Positions 1 to 5,374 of a stretch of 10,717 nt of DNA are shown here, piece by piece (position 1 is the stretch's first letter; every line of letters starts with the position of its first letter). Made by a program: the position numbers and the translations under genes. The notes below the pieces were generated by a model, which was given only the letters and a program-made list of their open reading frames with translations, ran no database searches and was not told the origin of the DNA. Source of the DNA: Nanobdellota archaeon (GTDB lineage: Archaea; Nanobdellota; Nanobdellia; Pacearchaeales; GW2011-AR1); assembly GCA_022563455.1 (NCBI GenBank), contig JADFNI010000036.1, positions 1-10,717 of the forward strand, written 5' to 3'.

Positions 1-31
1 TTGTTTAGGCTGAACTTGTAGAACAACCCAA

Positions 32-40
32 TTTATAAAG
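32..40 (+). promoter_or_regulatory. TATA box for the gene at 61
   Basis: The sequence tttataaag is centred 25 nt before the ATG at 61. Archaeal transcription normally starts about 25 nt downstream of the TATA box, so the predicted mRNA would be leaderless. No Shine-Dalgarno sequence lies before the ATG, which agrees. Confidence 0.6.
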
Positions 41-60
41 GCTAATTTTATTGAATTTAT

Positions 61-318
61 ATGAAAAATAAGCAAAGTACTCTAGAAATTGAGGTGGTAT
101 ATAATGGAAGATTTCATGAAATCGTAAGTCAAACTGTTGATAATATGTCCTATCAAAGAGGAGAAAGTGAAGATATTGACATAATAATGATTGGTTTAGA
201 AAAAACTGTATTAGAAATCCCAAAGGGTTTTTCTGCATATGTGAGCAGCACTCTGGATATTCCCCAATCAGGAGTAAGCGGGAAGTATAATTTGAAAGGA
301 AAAGTCATTCTAAGATAA
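61..318 (+). CDS. Hypothetical small soluble protein (85 aa)
   Basis: I do not recognise this family. The 85-residue product has no membrane segment, signal peptide or cysteine. Alternating hydrophobic residues near both ends (LEIEVVYNG at 8-16, KGKVILR at 79-85) suggest a small beta-rich fold. The middle is acidic (ESEDIDIIM at 36-44). The ATG at 61 is chosen because a TATA box sits 25 nt upstream, fitting a leaderless transcript. The gene converges on the aEF1-beta operon and ends just before a 10-bp inverted repeat. Coding status is supported by the promoter, the uninterrupted frame and the tight packing, but no function can be proposed. Confidence 0.6.
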   Translation: MKNKQSTLEIEVVYNGRFHEIVSQTVDNMSYQRGESEDIDIIMIGLEKTVLEIPKGFSAYVSSTLDIPQSGVSGKYNLKGKVILR

Positions 319-321
319 AAA

Positions 322-343
322 TAAACAATCAGATGATTGTTTA
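322..343 (-). terminator. Perfect 10-bp inverted repeat, probable terminator hairpin
   Basis: The arms taaacaatca and tgattgttta are exact reverse complements separated by two bases. They lie between the convergent stops at 318 (plus) and 364 (minus). Read on the minus strand the repeat is followed by tttattttta, a hairpin plus U-rich tract as in an intrinsic terminator, so it most likely ends the zinc-ribbon/aEF1-beta transcript. On the plus strand the following T run is about 12 nt away and weaker. A dyad protein-binding site is the alternative. Confidence 0.5.
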
Positions 344-363
344 CTAATTATAGCATTTTTGAT

Positions 364-639
364 TTATCCGATCGCTCTTCTGTAATCTATCAACTCTACT
401 GAGGAGACTCCCTCTACATCTCCTAGTTTTGCTTCTATTATGTCTGTTTCTTCGGATTCTGCGATTGCAAAAGTTATGATTAACGCTTTTAAGCCGAACG
501 CTATAGGGTCTTCAACAGAATTATTAAAAACTCCACTTTCAAAAGACTCTATTACTTTTTTTAGGGATTCTTTTAAGTTTTCTAAGTTTACATCTAAATC
601 TTTGGGCATTATCTTAAATTGTACTGCTGCGGTTGACAT
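364..639 (-). CDS. Translation elongation factor aEF-1 beta
   Basis: This is the archaeal guanine-nucleotide exchange factor that recharges EF-1 alpha with GTP in the cytoplasm during translation elongation. The 91-residue product matches the family's usual length of about 90. It starts with the typical short beta strand MSTAAVQFKIMP, has the signature DPIAFGLKAL near residues 45-54, and ends with the classic gVSSVELIDYRRAIG motif. The start is placed at 639 rather than the upstream in-frame ATG at 660: the internal start gives the family's usual N-terminus and overlaps the preceding stop by one base (TAATG). This implies translational coupling to the zinc-ribbon gene, whose promoter it shares. 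The upstream start would add seven residues not expected in the family and would overlap the zinc-ribbon gene by 22 nt. Confidence 0.93.
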   Translation of the reverse strand: MSTAAVQFKIMPKDLDVNLENLKESLKKVIESFESGVFNNSVEDPIAFGLKALIITFAIAESEETDIIEAKLGDVEGVSSVELIDYRRAIG

Positions 640-785
640 TATGGACCAACGTAACCACATTTAGTGCATTTGTATTCAATTGACAAGCTTCTACACTTGT
701 CACATCTAAGAAGCAAGTTTCCACATGTCGGGCATGGGAACTTGACACTTTTTACAGTGTCTTTTTTACAACTGATACATTCCAT
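639..785 (-). CDS. Small zinc-ribbon protein (HVO_2753/COG2888-like), aEF1-beta partner
   Basis: Reading the minus strand from the ATG at 785 gives 48 codons and a TAA. The protein holds four paired-cysteine knuckles: CISC (3-6), CPTC (18-21), CDKC (28-31) and CTKC (40-43), enough to bind two zinc ions. This is the layout of the tiny archaeal zinc-finger proteins of the HVO_2753/COG2888 type, annotated as Zn-ribbon RNA-binding proteins and typically encoded directly upstream of aEF1-beta. The stop and the aEF1-beta start overlap as TAATG, so the two are co-translated. A TATA box 26 nt before the ATG supports a leaderless operon start here. The link to translation comes from context; the exact role is unknown. 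Confidence 0.9.
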   Translation of the reverse strand: MECISCKKDTVKSVKFPCPTCGNLLLRCDKCRSLSIEYKCTKCGYVGP

Positions 786-806
786 CTTAAGATGTCTTTA
801 TTTTTG

Positions 807-815
807 TTTATAAAG
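807..815 (-). promoter_or_regulatory. TATA box for the zinc-ribbon/aEF1-beta operon
   Basis: On the minus strand this reads ctttataaa, centred about 26 nt before the ATG at 785. It is one half of a divergent promoter region shared with RPA, and predicts a leaderless mRNA. Confidence 0.6.
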
Positions 816-843
816 CTTATTGTTAAGTTTGAGTTCAATAATC

Positions 844-851
844 TTTAAATA
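844..851 (+). promoter_or_regulatory. TATA box for RPA
   Basis: The sequence tttaaata is centred about 25 nt before the ATG at 873. There is no Shine-Dalgarno match in the interval, so a leaderless transcript is predicted. It lies back-to-back with the minus-strand promoter of the zinc-ribbon operon. Confidence 0.6.
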
Positions 852-872
852 GCTCTCGCACAGAAATTAGAT

Positions 873-1817
873 ATGGAAAAATATGAATTGTTAATTGAAA
901 AGATATCGACGGCTTCTGGGCTTGAGGTTAGTGAAATTGAAAAACGAGTTGAAGAGAAAAAAGCTAAACTTTCTGGTTTGATTTCGAAAGAAGGGGCTGC
1001 GCAAATTATTGCTGCTGAACTTGGGATTAGCTTTGAAGATCAGGACTTGAAGATCAATGAACTTATGGCTGGAATGAGAAAGGTTAATGTTATTGGAAAA
1101 ATAATTAATTTATTTCCTGTTCGGGAGTTTGAGAAGAATGGAGTTAAAGGGAAAGTTGCTAATTTTGTAATTGCTGATGAAACTGGGAATACGCGGGTTG
1201 TTTTGTGGGACTTGAAGCATATTTCGATGATTGAAAATGAAGAGATTAAACAAGGAGATGTTGTTTCAATTAAGAATGGGTCTACTAGGGATTCGGAAAT
1301 TCATTTGTCCGGATTTTCTGAAATTTCAAAAAGTAATGAAGTTATGGAGAATGTGAAAACTGAAAGAGAAGTTAATGAAGTTAGTTTGGTGGACGCTCGG
1401 CAAGGGCAAAACGTGAGGATTAGAGGAATTGTTGTTCAGATTTTTCAGCCGAGATTTTATTCGGTTTGTCCTGAGTGTAATAAGAAAGTAATAGCCGAGG
1501 GGGAAGGATTTAATTGTGCGGAGCATGGAAAAGTTAATGCGAAGGAGAGGGGGATTTTGAATTTTGTTTTGGATGATGCAACTGAGACTATGAGGGTTGT
1601 TATGTTCTCGGATCAAATTAATCTACTTATTCCTGAGGAAGACTTAAAGGATGCAGAAAAGGCGATGGCTTTTAGAGATGATTTTTTAGGAACTGAAGTT
1701 TATTTGTCAGGGCTAGTTAAAAGGAATCAGTTGTTTAATAATTTGGAGATTGTGGCTAGCAATGTTGAAAAGGTTGATGTTGAGAAATTGATTGTTGAAT
1801 TGGAGAAGGCTGAGTAG
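873..1817 (+). CDS. Archaeal replication protein A (RPA), OB-fold ssDNA-binding protein
   Basis: This protein binds single-stranded DNA during replication, repair and recombination and hands it to RadA. The 314-residue product has a helical, charged N-terminus (1-65), a first OB fold at about 70-150 (VNVIGKIINLF ... ANFVIADETGNTRVVLWD) and a second at about 180-295. The second OB fold carries a zinc motif, C199-P-E-C202 with C215 and H218, the CxxC-x12-CxxH finger seen in euryarchaeal RPA large subunits such as Pyrococcus RPA41. The C-terminus is short and acidic. The start is fixed by a TATA box 25 nt upstream. The next gene begins one base after the stop, suggesting one transcript. No separate small RPA subunits are evident nearby. 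Confidence 0.92.
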   Translation: MEKYELLIEKISTASGLEVSEIEKRVEEKKAKLSGLISKEGAAQIIAAELGISFEDQDLKINELMAGMRKVNVIGKIINLFPVREFEKNGVKGKVANFVIADETGNTRVVLWDLKHISMIENEEIKQGDVVSIKNGSTRDSEIHLSGFSEISKSNEVMENVKTEREVNEVSLVDARQGQNVRIRGIVVQIFQPRFYSVCPECNKKVIAEGEGFNCAEHGKVNAKERGILNFVLDDATETMRVVMFSDQINLLIPEEDLKDAEKAMAFRDDFLGTEVYLSGLVKRNQLFNNLEIVASNVEKVDVEKLIVELEKAE

Positions 1818-1818
1818 G

Positions 1819-2292
1819 ATGGTGATTCGTAAAGCCACTAACTTTTTTATATCTCCTGCATATAGATCTAAATTATTTGTTACTGGAGAATCTGTAACTC
1901 TTGATGATCGAGATATGTTACCCCATTCAATAAAAAGAGATATATTTTTGGATGACTATCCTACTGTAGATTTGATGGGAATTTCAACTAGGGGAAGAAT
2001 TCAAGGAGGGTTTATTATATCTACAAATGAGGGAGGTATTTTTGGAAGGATCATGCACGATATAGTTTATCCTCTAGAAGGGGTTTATGGTCATGGTGAG
2101 GTAATGGAAAGTGATACTGGATTAAAATATGGCTTTTATAGAAGGGTGGCACTTGTAGAACATGAACCTTCAGGAAGAGGGGTTCCTAAAGAAATAATGG
2201 GCATGATTGATAAATTAGATTATGAAGAAGTAAAAGATGCTGATAGAGATCCACTTTTTTATTCATTTATGGAGAAAGTTGGTAGGGGATAG
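1819..2292 (+). CDS. Hypothetical soluble protein co-transcribed with RPA (157 aa)
   Basis: I do not recognise this family. The product is soluble, with no membrane segment and no cysteine. It begins MVIRKATNFF, has a central glycine-rich stretch (TRGRIQGGFIISTNEGG at 57-73), an HGHGE-like patch (GHGEVMES at 91-98) and a VEHEPSGRG segment at 113-121. The start at 1819 lies one base after the RPA stop (TAG, G, ATG). The frame opens further upstream at 1792, but that would overlap RPA by 26 nt. No TATA box precedes either start, so it is probably read from the RPA transcript. Association with an ssDNA-binding protein hints at a DNA-metabolism role, but that is only context. Confidence 0.7.
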   Translation: MVIRKATNFFISPAYRSKLFVTGESVTLDDRDMLPHSIKRDIFLDDYPTVDLMGISTRGRIQGGFIISTNEGGIFGRIMHDIVYPLEGVYGHGEVMESDTGLKYGFYRRVALVEHEPSGRGVPKEIMGMIDKLDYEEVKDADRDPLFYSFMEKVGRG

Positions 2293-2298
2293 AATATT

Positions 2299-2306
2299 TT
2301 TTATAA
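2299..2306 (+). promoter_or_regulatory. TATA box for the endonuclease gene at 2327
   Basis: The sequence ttttataa is centred about 25 nt before the ATG at 2327, directly after the preceding stop at 2292. It predicts a leaderless mRNA and hence a transcript separate from the RPA unit. Confidence 0.55.
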
Positions 2307-2326
2307 CTGCCTAATTAACAATCTCT

Positions 2327-2743
2327 ATGGAAATTAACCTAATATTATTTATTGGAATTATATTTATTACAGCATTGATATTTTATTTTATTGGTCGGCG
2401 TATTAAAGCTCGCGAGATAAAGATTCATAGGGCTGATGCTATTGCTCGGTCTCGGGCTGTTTTATCTGGGCAATTTAGTGAGCAGATTGCGCCGTTTTTG
2501 CCAGGGTTTAAATATTTTCCAACGGAGTGTAGATTTATTGGAAAACCAGTGGATTTTATTGTGTTTAAGGGAGTAGAAAAGCGAGAAATTGAAGAAGTTG
2601 TCTTTGTTGAAGTTAAAAGTGGAAATTCTAAACTTAGTTCTATTGAGAGGTCTTTGAAGTTGGCTATTGATGAGGGTAGGGTTTCTTTTGAAGAGTATAG
2701 GGTTAATAAAAAAATAACTGATGAAAATAGGGATTTAGAATAA
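2327..2743 (+). CDS. Membrane-anchored endonuclease related to Holliday junction resolvase (COG4741-like)
   Basis: The protein has one N-terminal membrane segment (about 4-22, followed by RRIKAR) and then a soluble nuclease-like domain. The domain shows the PD-(D/E)xK pattern of archaeal Hjc resolvases: E52 in GQFSEQIAPFLPGF, D76 in GKPVDFIVFKG, and E95-V-K97 in VVFVEVKSG. This matches the COG4741 group, described as predicted secreted or membrane-linked endonucleases distantly related to archaeal Holliday junction resolvase. The basic residues after the TM favour the nuclease domain facing the cytoplasm. The 138-residue length fits the family. It lies between RPA and RadA, consistent with processing of recombination or repair intermediates. 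Activity is inferred; the cellular substrate is unknown. Confidence 0.85.
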   Translation: MEINLILFIGIIFITALIFYFIGRRIKAREIKIHRADAIARSRAVLSGQFSEQIAPFLPGFKYFPTECRFIGKPVDFIVFKGVEKREIEEVVFVEVKSGNSKLSSIERSLKLAIDEGRVSFEEYRVNKKITDENRDLE

Positions 2744-2776
2744 TAATCCTATCATTTATTTTGGATGATATAAATC

Positions 2777-2785
2777 CTTATAAAG
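2777..2785 (+). promoter_or_regulatory. TATA box that fixes the radA start
   Basis: The sequence cttataaag is centred 25 nt before the ATG at 2806. It lies inside the region that a TTG start at 2761 would make coding, so transcripts from this promoter cannot use that TTG. This supports 2806 as the true leaderless start. Confidence 0.6.
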
Positions 2786-2805
2786 CTAAAGCCTTATTGT
2801 GTTTT

Positions 2806-3861
2806 ATGGTCGATAAATCTGAAGAAGAAAAAATTGCTGAGGCAGTTTCTGGGGAAGGTATGGAGGATGAAAAGAAGACCATTAAAAAGATTGTGAAGAA
2901 AAAGGAGGGGAAGACTGTTAGTATAGCAGACATTCCAGGAGTTGGACCTGGGGCTATTGCTAAACTTGAGGCTGCTGGGATTTATGATTTGATGGGGCTT
3001 GCGGTTCTTACACCTCCAAGTCTTGCTATGACTGCTGGGATGGGTGAAGCGGCTGCTAGAAAAGCTATTCAGGCTGCTCGGCAAATGATGGATTTAGGGT
3101 TTAGTGATGGACTTGCCCATGAAGAAAAAAGAAAAGAAATATTTTTCATTACTACTGGTTCAAAAAATTTAGATGACCTTCTGGGAGGAAAAGGGGTACA
3201 GACGAAAGCGATTACTGAGGCTTTTGGGGCTTTTGGGTCTGGGAAAACTCAGTTAGCCTTATCCTTGGCTGTTGGCGTTCAACTTCCAGTTGAGCAAGGT
3301 GGTGCCAACGGCAAGGCTGTCTATATTGATACTGAAGGTACATTTAGGCCTAAGAGGGTTAGAGAATTTGCTGATGGTCTTGGGGCAAATGCCGATAAAG
3401 TTTTAAAAAATATTTTAGTTGCAAGAGCATTTAACAGTGACCATCAGATGCTGCTTCTCGAAAAGATTGCAGAACTTATTAAGGACGGGGAGCCAATAAA
3501 ACTAGTTATTATAGATTCTTTGACTGCGCATTTTAGGGCAGAATATGGTGGACGAGGACAACTTGCTGACAGACAACAGAAGCTTAATAAATATCTCCAT
3601 AATTTAATGAAGATTGCAGAGCAATTTAATTTGGCTGTTTATGTTACAAATCAGGTGATGAGTGATCCTGCACAATTATTTGGGGATCCGACAAAGGCAA
3701 TCGGTGGAAATATTGTTGGTCATGCTTGCACTTACAGGATGTATCTTAGACGTGGAAAAAAGGATTCAAGAGTTTGTAAGTTAATTGACAGTCCTGACTT
3801 GCCGGACAATGAAACGGTGTTTATGATTGAGACTGGTGGGCTTCGTGATGTTGAGGTTTAG
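2806..3861 (+). CDS. radA: DNA repair and recombination protein RadA
   Basis: RadA is the archaeal RecA/Rad51 recombinase: it forms an ATP-dependent filament on ssDNA and drives homologous pairing and strand exchange. Numbering is from the ATG at 2806 (351 aa). A lysine-rich N-terminus is followed by a helix-hairpin-helix domain (IADIPGVGPGAIAKLEAAGI at 40-59) and the RecA core. The core has Walker A GAFGSGKT (141-148), Walker B LVIID (233-237), the following SLTAHFRAEYGGRG loop, and the L2 region from TNQVMSDPAQLFGDP to IGGNIVGH. No intein interrupts the Walker motifs. The polymerisation motif position reads FSDG (99-102) rather than FxxA. A frame extension to a TTG at 2761 is rejected because the TATA box lies within it. 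The gene has its own promoter beside the endonuclease and RPA genes. Confidence 0.96.
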   Translation: MVDKSEEEKIAEAVSGEGMEDEKKTIKKIVKKKEGKTVSIADIPGVGPGAIAKLEAAGIYDLMGLAVLTPPSLAMTAGMGEAAARKAIQAARQMMDLGFSDGLAHEEKRKEIFFITTGSKNLDDLLGGKGVQTKAITEAFGAFGSGKTQLALSLAVGVQLPVEQGGANGKAVYIDTEGTFRPKRVREFADGLGANADKVLKNILVARAFNSDHQMLLLEKIAELIKDGEPIKLVIIDSLTAHFRAEYGGRGQLADRQQKLNKYLHNLMKIAEQFNLAVYVTNQVMSDPAQLFGDPTKAIGGNIVGHACTYRMYLRRGKKDSRVCKLIDSPDLPDNETVFMIETGGLRDVEV

Positions 3862-3902
3862 TTCAAGCGATTTTTAGATAATTAAATTGAATCTAGGAAA
3901 GC

Positions 3903-3911
3903 TATTTAAAG
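3903..3911 (+). promoter_or_regulatory. TATA box for the membrane/toxin-antitoxin operon
   Basis: The sequence tatttaaag is centred 25 nt before the ATG at 3932. It is the only convincing promoter before the three overlapping genes at 3932-5130. It lies downstream of the alternative TTG at 3887, arguing against that earlier start. Confidence 0.55.
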
Positions 3912-3931
3912 ATAATTTTCTGTTAGCGTTA

Positions 3932-4255
3932 ATGGTGAAGAAATCCTACAATCCTTTTAAGATGTGGGGAGGTTATATCGGGGGGATTATAATTTTTTTG
4001 CTTTTATTTTTAGGACCTTTATATAATTGGTTTGTAAATAATTTTATCATTTCTACTGGATATTTGTCTTTTGAAGGTGTAATAGATGATTGGTTATGTA
4101 CTTTCCTTTTTCAAAGATGTTTTGATGAATTCTCTGGATGGGCTCCCGCATTATTCTACTATTTCTTATTACCAATATCTTTTCTAATTGGTTGGGGAAT
4201 AAATTGTTTAGTTAGAAAATTAAAGGAGAGAAAACAAAAAAGAGATGAAAAATAA
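3932..4255 (+). CDS. Two-TM membrane protein, first gene of a toxin-antitoxin-like operon
   Basis: I do not recognise a family. The 107-residue product has two predicted membrane segments (about 12-32 and 72-94). N-terminal lysines and a strongly basic tail (VRKLKERKQKRDEK) put both ends in the cytoplasm. The external loop is aromatic and acidic and carries two cysteines, C56 and C63, which could form a disulfide. The start at 3932 is chosen because a TATA box is 25 nt upstream; the frame continues up to a TTG at 3887, but that lies before the TATA box. The last 11 bases overlap the next gene, so the two are translationally coupled. Co-transcription with a second membrane protein suggests they form a complex. 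Confidence 0.72.
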   Translation: MVKKSYNPFKMWGGYIGGIIIFLLLFLGPLYNWFVNNFIISTGYLSFEGVIDDWLCTFLFQRCFDEFSGWAPALFYYFLLPISFLIGWGINCLVRKLKERKQKRDEK

Positions 4256-4868
4256 ACAAATAAAAAATTGGTTAGGAAGAACTAATCCAGTTTGGATTGG
4301 GGCTTTAATTGGATTAATTTTATCTATCTTACTTGGAATATCTTCGTTTATAGGAGTTCAAAAAGGATTTGGAACTATTGAAGAAATAATATGGGATATA
4401 ATAATTATATTTTTTCCGCCAGTTATTTTAGGATTTATAATTGGTTTAATAATGGATAAGGGGACAAGGAAAATTGGAATATTTTCTTTAGTTGGTGGAA
4501 TCATTACAACAATTATTATAGGACCTTTACTACTTTTAACTGTTGCTGATTGTTGGCATGGATGCGGTAATAAACCTGCCCAAATTATCTTGACATTTGG
4601 GGCTCCGTTATTTTTAAATAATTTTGCAGAGGGATTATGGGTGATTATATGGAATTTTATTGTAGGAGCTATTGTCTTCGGATTTATAACAAAAGTGGTA
4701 ACAAAAAGTGAAGCAATAGCAAAAGTAGTTGTTGAATATGGCTCTGAAATGTTAGAGCCTGAGCTTAGACCAGAGTATATTAAAAAATTAAAGAAAATAG
4801 AAAAAGATGGAGATTTTCTAGAGTTTGATTCTTTTGAAGATTTGAAGAGAAGCATTGAAAATGCATAA
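4245..4868 (+). CDS. Four-TM membrane protein with C-terminal antitoxin-like tail
   Basis: The protein has two parts. Residues 1-151 hold about four membrane segments (16-38, 46-70, 78-100, 131-151). Basic residues at the N-terminus, in the DKGTRK loop and after TM4 place both ends in the cytoplasm. The short external loop DCWHGCGNK has two cysteines. Residues 152-207 are a soluble tail whose end (PELRPEYIKKLKKIEKDGD, then FLEFDSFEDLKRSIENA) closely resembles short archaeal RelB-type antitoxins, with their 'LKPEYxxKLKKIEKeG' helix and 'SxEELR' ending. The RelE-like gene starts within its last eight bases, exactly where an antitoxin partner is expected. I infer a membrane-anchored antitoxin. 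The membrane domain is not recognised and the tail match is by pattern only. Confidence 0.78.
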   Translation: MKNKQIKNWLGRTNPVWIGALIGLILSILLGISSFIGVQKGFGTIEEIIWDIIIIFFPPVILGFIIGLIMDKGTRKIGIFSLVGGIITTIIIGPLLLLTVADCWHGCGNKPAQIILTFGAPLFLNNFAEGLWVIIWNFIVGAIVFGFITKVVTKSEAIAKVVVEYGSEMLEPELRPEYIKKLKKIEKDGDFLEFDSFEDLKRSIENA

Positions 4869-5130
4869 ATTTGAAATTGAAGTTAAGCTTCATAAAATTC
4901 TTAAAAAACTAAGTAAAAAAAATAAGAAAACTTATGAGATTATTTTTAAAAAAATAAAAGAAATTGTTAGTAGTCCTGATATAAATCACTATAAGAACCT
5001 TAGATCTCCAATGAATAAGTTCAAAAGAATTCATATTGATAAAAGTTTTGTATTGATTTTTAAGTATAATGATGCCAAAGATTTAATCAGGTTTTATGAT
5101 TTTGATCATCACGATTCAATTTATAAATAA
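4861..5130 (+). CDS. RelE-family type II toxin
   Basis: This 89-residue basic protein has the RelE/ParE superfamily layout: an N-terminal helical pair rich in lysine (about 8-37), then a beta sheet. Signature segments are YKNLRSPMNKFKRIHID (44-60), SFVLIFKY (62-69) and the end DFDHHDSIYK (80-89), typical of archaeal RelE proteins. Members usually cleave mRNA at the ribosome and are held inactive by a cognate antitoxin. The start at 4861 is an ATG overlapping the upstream stop by eight bases; a TTG two codons earlier is possible. No separate antitoxin gene exists, so the antitoxin-like tail of the upstream membrane protein is the natural partner. Whether it is an active nuclease cannot be judged from sequence. 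Confidence 0.88.
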   Translation: MHKFEIEVKLHKILKKLSKKNKKTYEIIFKKIKEIVSSPDINHYKNLRSPMNKFKRIHIDKSFVLIFKYNDAKDLIRFYDFDHHDSIYK

Positions 5131-5344
5131 TTGAATAACATATTTGTTTAGACCTCTTTAATCTTGGCTACTGAACTTATAGGGGATTTGATGTAGGTTT
5201 GCTCCTTGATTATCTATTTTCTCTTTGTTTTGTTTTGTTATCCTTGTTGTCTTGTGTGGGCTAAGAGTTTTTAAGGGTTGTCGGTCTATTATTTGGTGAC
5301 GATTCTAATTTTTCTTTAAAATTTGGGTTGAATTATAAGATTAA
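5131..5344. other. Non-coding gap before the DedA gene, no feature recognised
   Basis: This stretch between the toxin stop and the DedA promoter has no credible open frame on either strand; the longest ATG frame is about ten codons. The plus strand is very rich in T and G with few A or C (about 5200-5300), unlike neighbouring spacers. I see no tRNA, no good C/D-box pair and no strong hairpin. A small RNA is possible but not supported. Confidence 0.4.
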
Positions 5345-5352
5345 TTTAAAAA
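5345..5352 (+). promoter_or_regulatory. TATA box for the DedA-family gene
   Basis: The sequence tttaaaaa is centred about 26 nt before the ATG at 5375 and predicts a leaderless mRNA. Confidence 0.5.
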
Positions 5353-5374
5353 CAAGTAAGTCCATATTATTGCA

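Noticed and set aside
640..660. In-frame ATG at 660 giving a 98-residue aEF1-beta
   Set aside because: The extra seven residues do not fit the family's N-terminus and would overlap the zinc-ribbon gene by 22 nt; the start at 639 gives a neat TAATG junction.
681..702. 7-bp inverted repeat tgacaag/cttgtca
   Set aside because: It lies inside the zinc-ribbon coding sequence, over the CDKC-to-LS codons, and is explained by codon choice; the same applies to the 6-bp repeat at 744-761.
2761..2805. TTG-started 15-residue N-terminal extension of RadA
   Set aside because: A good TATA box (2777-2785) lies inside it, 25 nt before the ATG at 2806, so the main transcript would not include the TTG.
3887..3931. 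TTG-started 15-residue extension of the two-TM membrane protein
   Set aside because: The TATA box at 3903-3911 lies within it and is spaced correctly for the ATG at 3932.
61..4262. Same first codons (M-K-N-K-Q) in the genes at 61 and 4245, suggesting a duplicated 5' end
   Set aside because: The similarity stops after about five codons of AT-rich sequence and the proteins are unrelated; chance is sufficient.
5190..5300. Possible C/D-box small RNA (TGATGTA and TGGTGACGAT resemble C boxes)
   Set aside because: Neither matches the RTGATGA consensus and no correctly spaced CTGA D box pairs with them.
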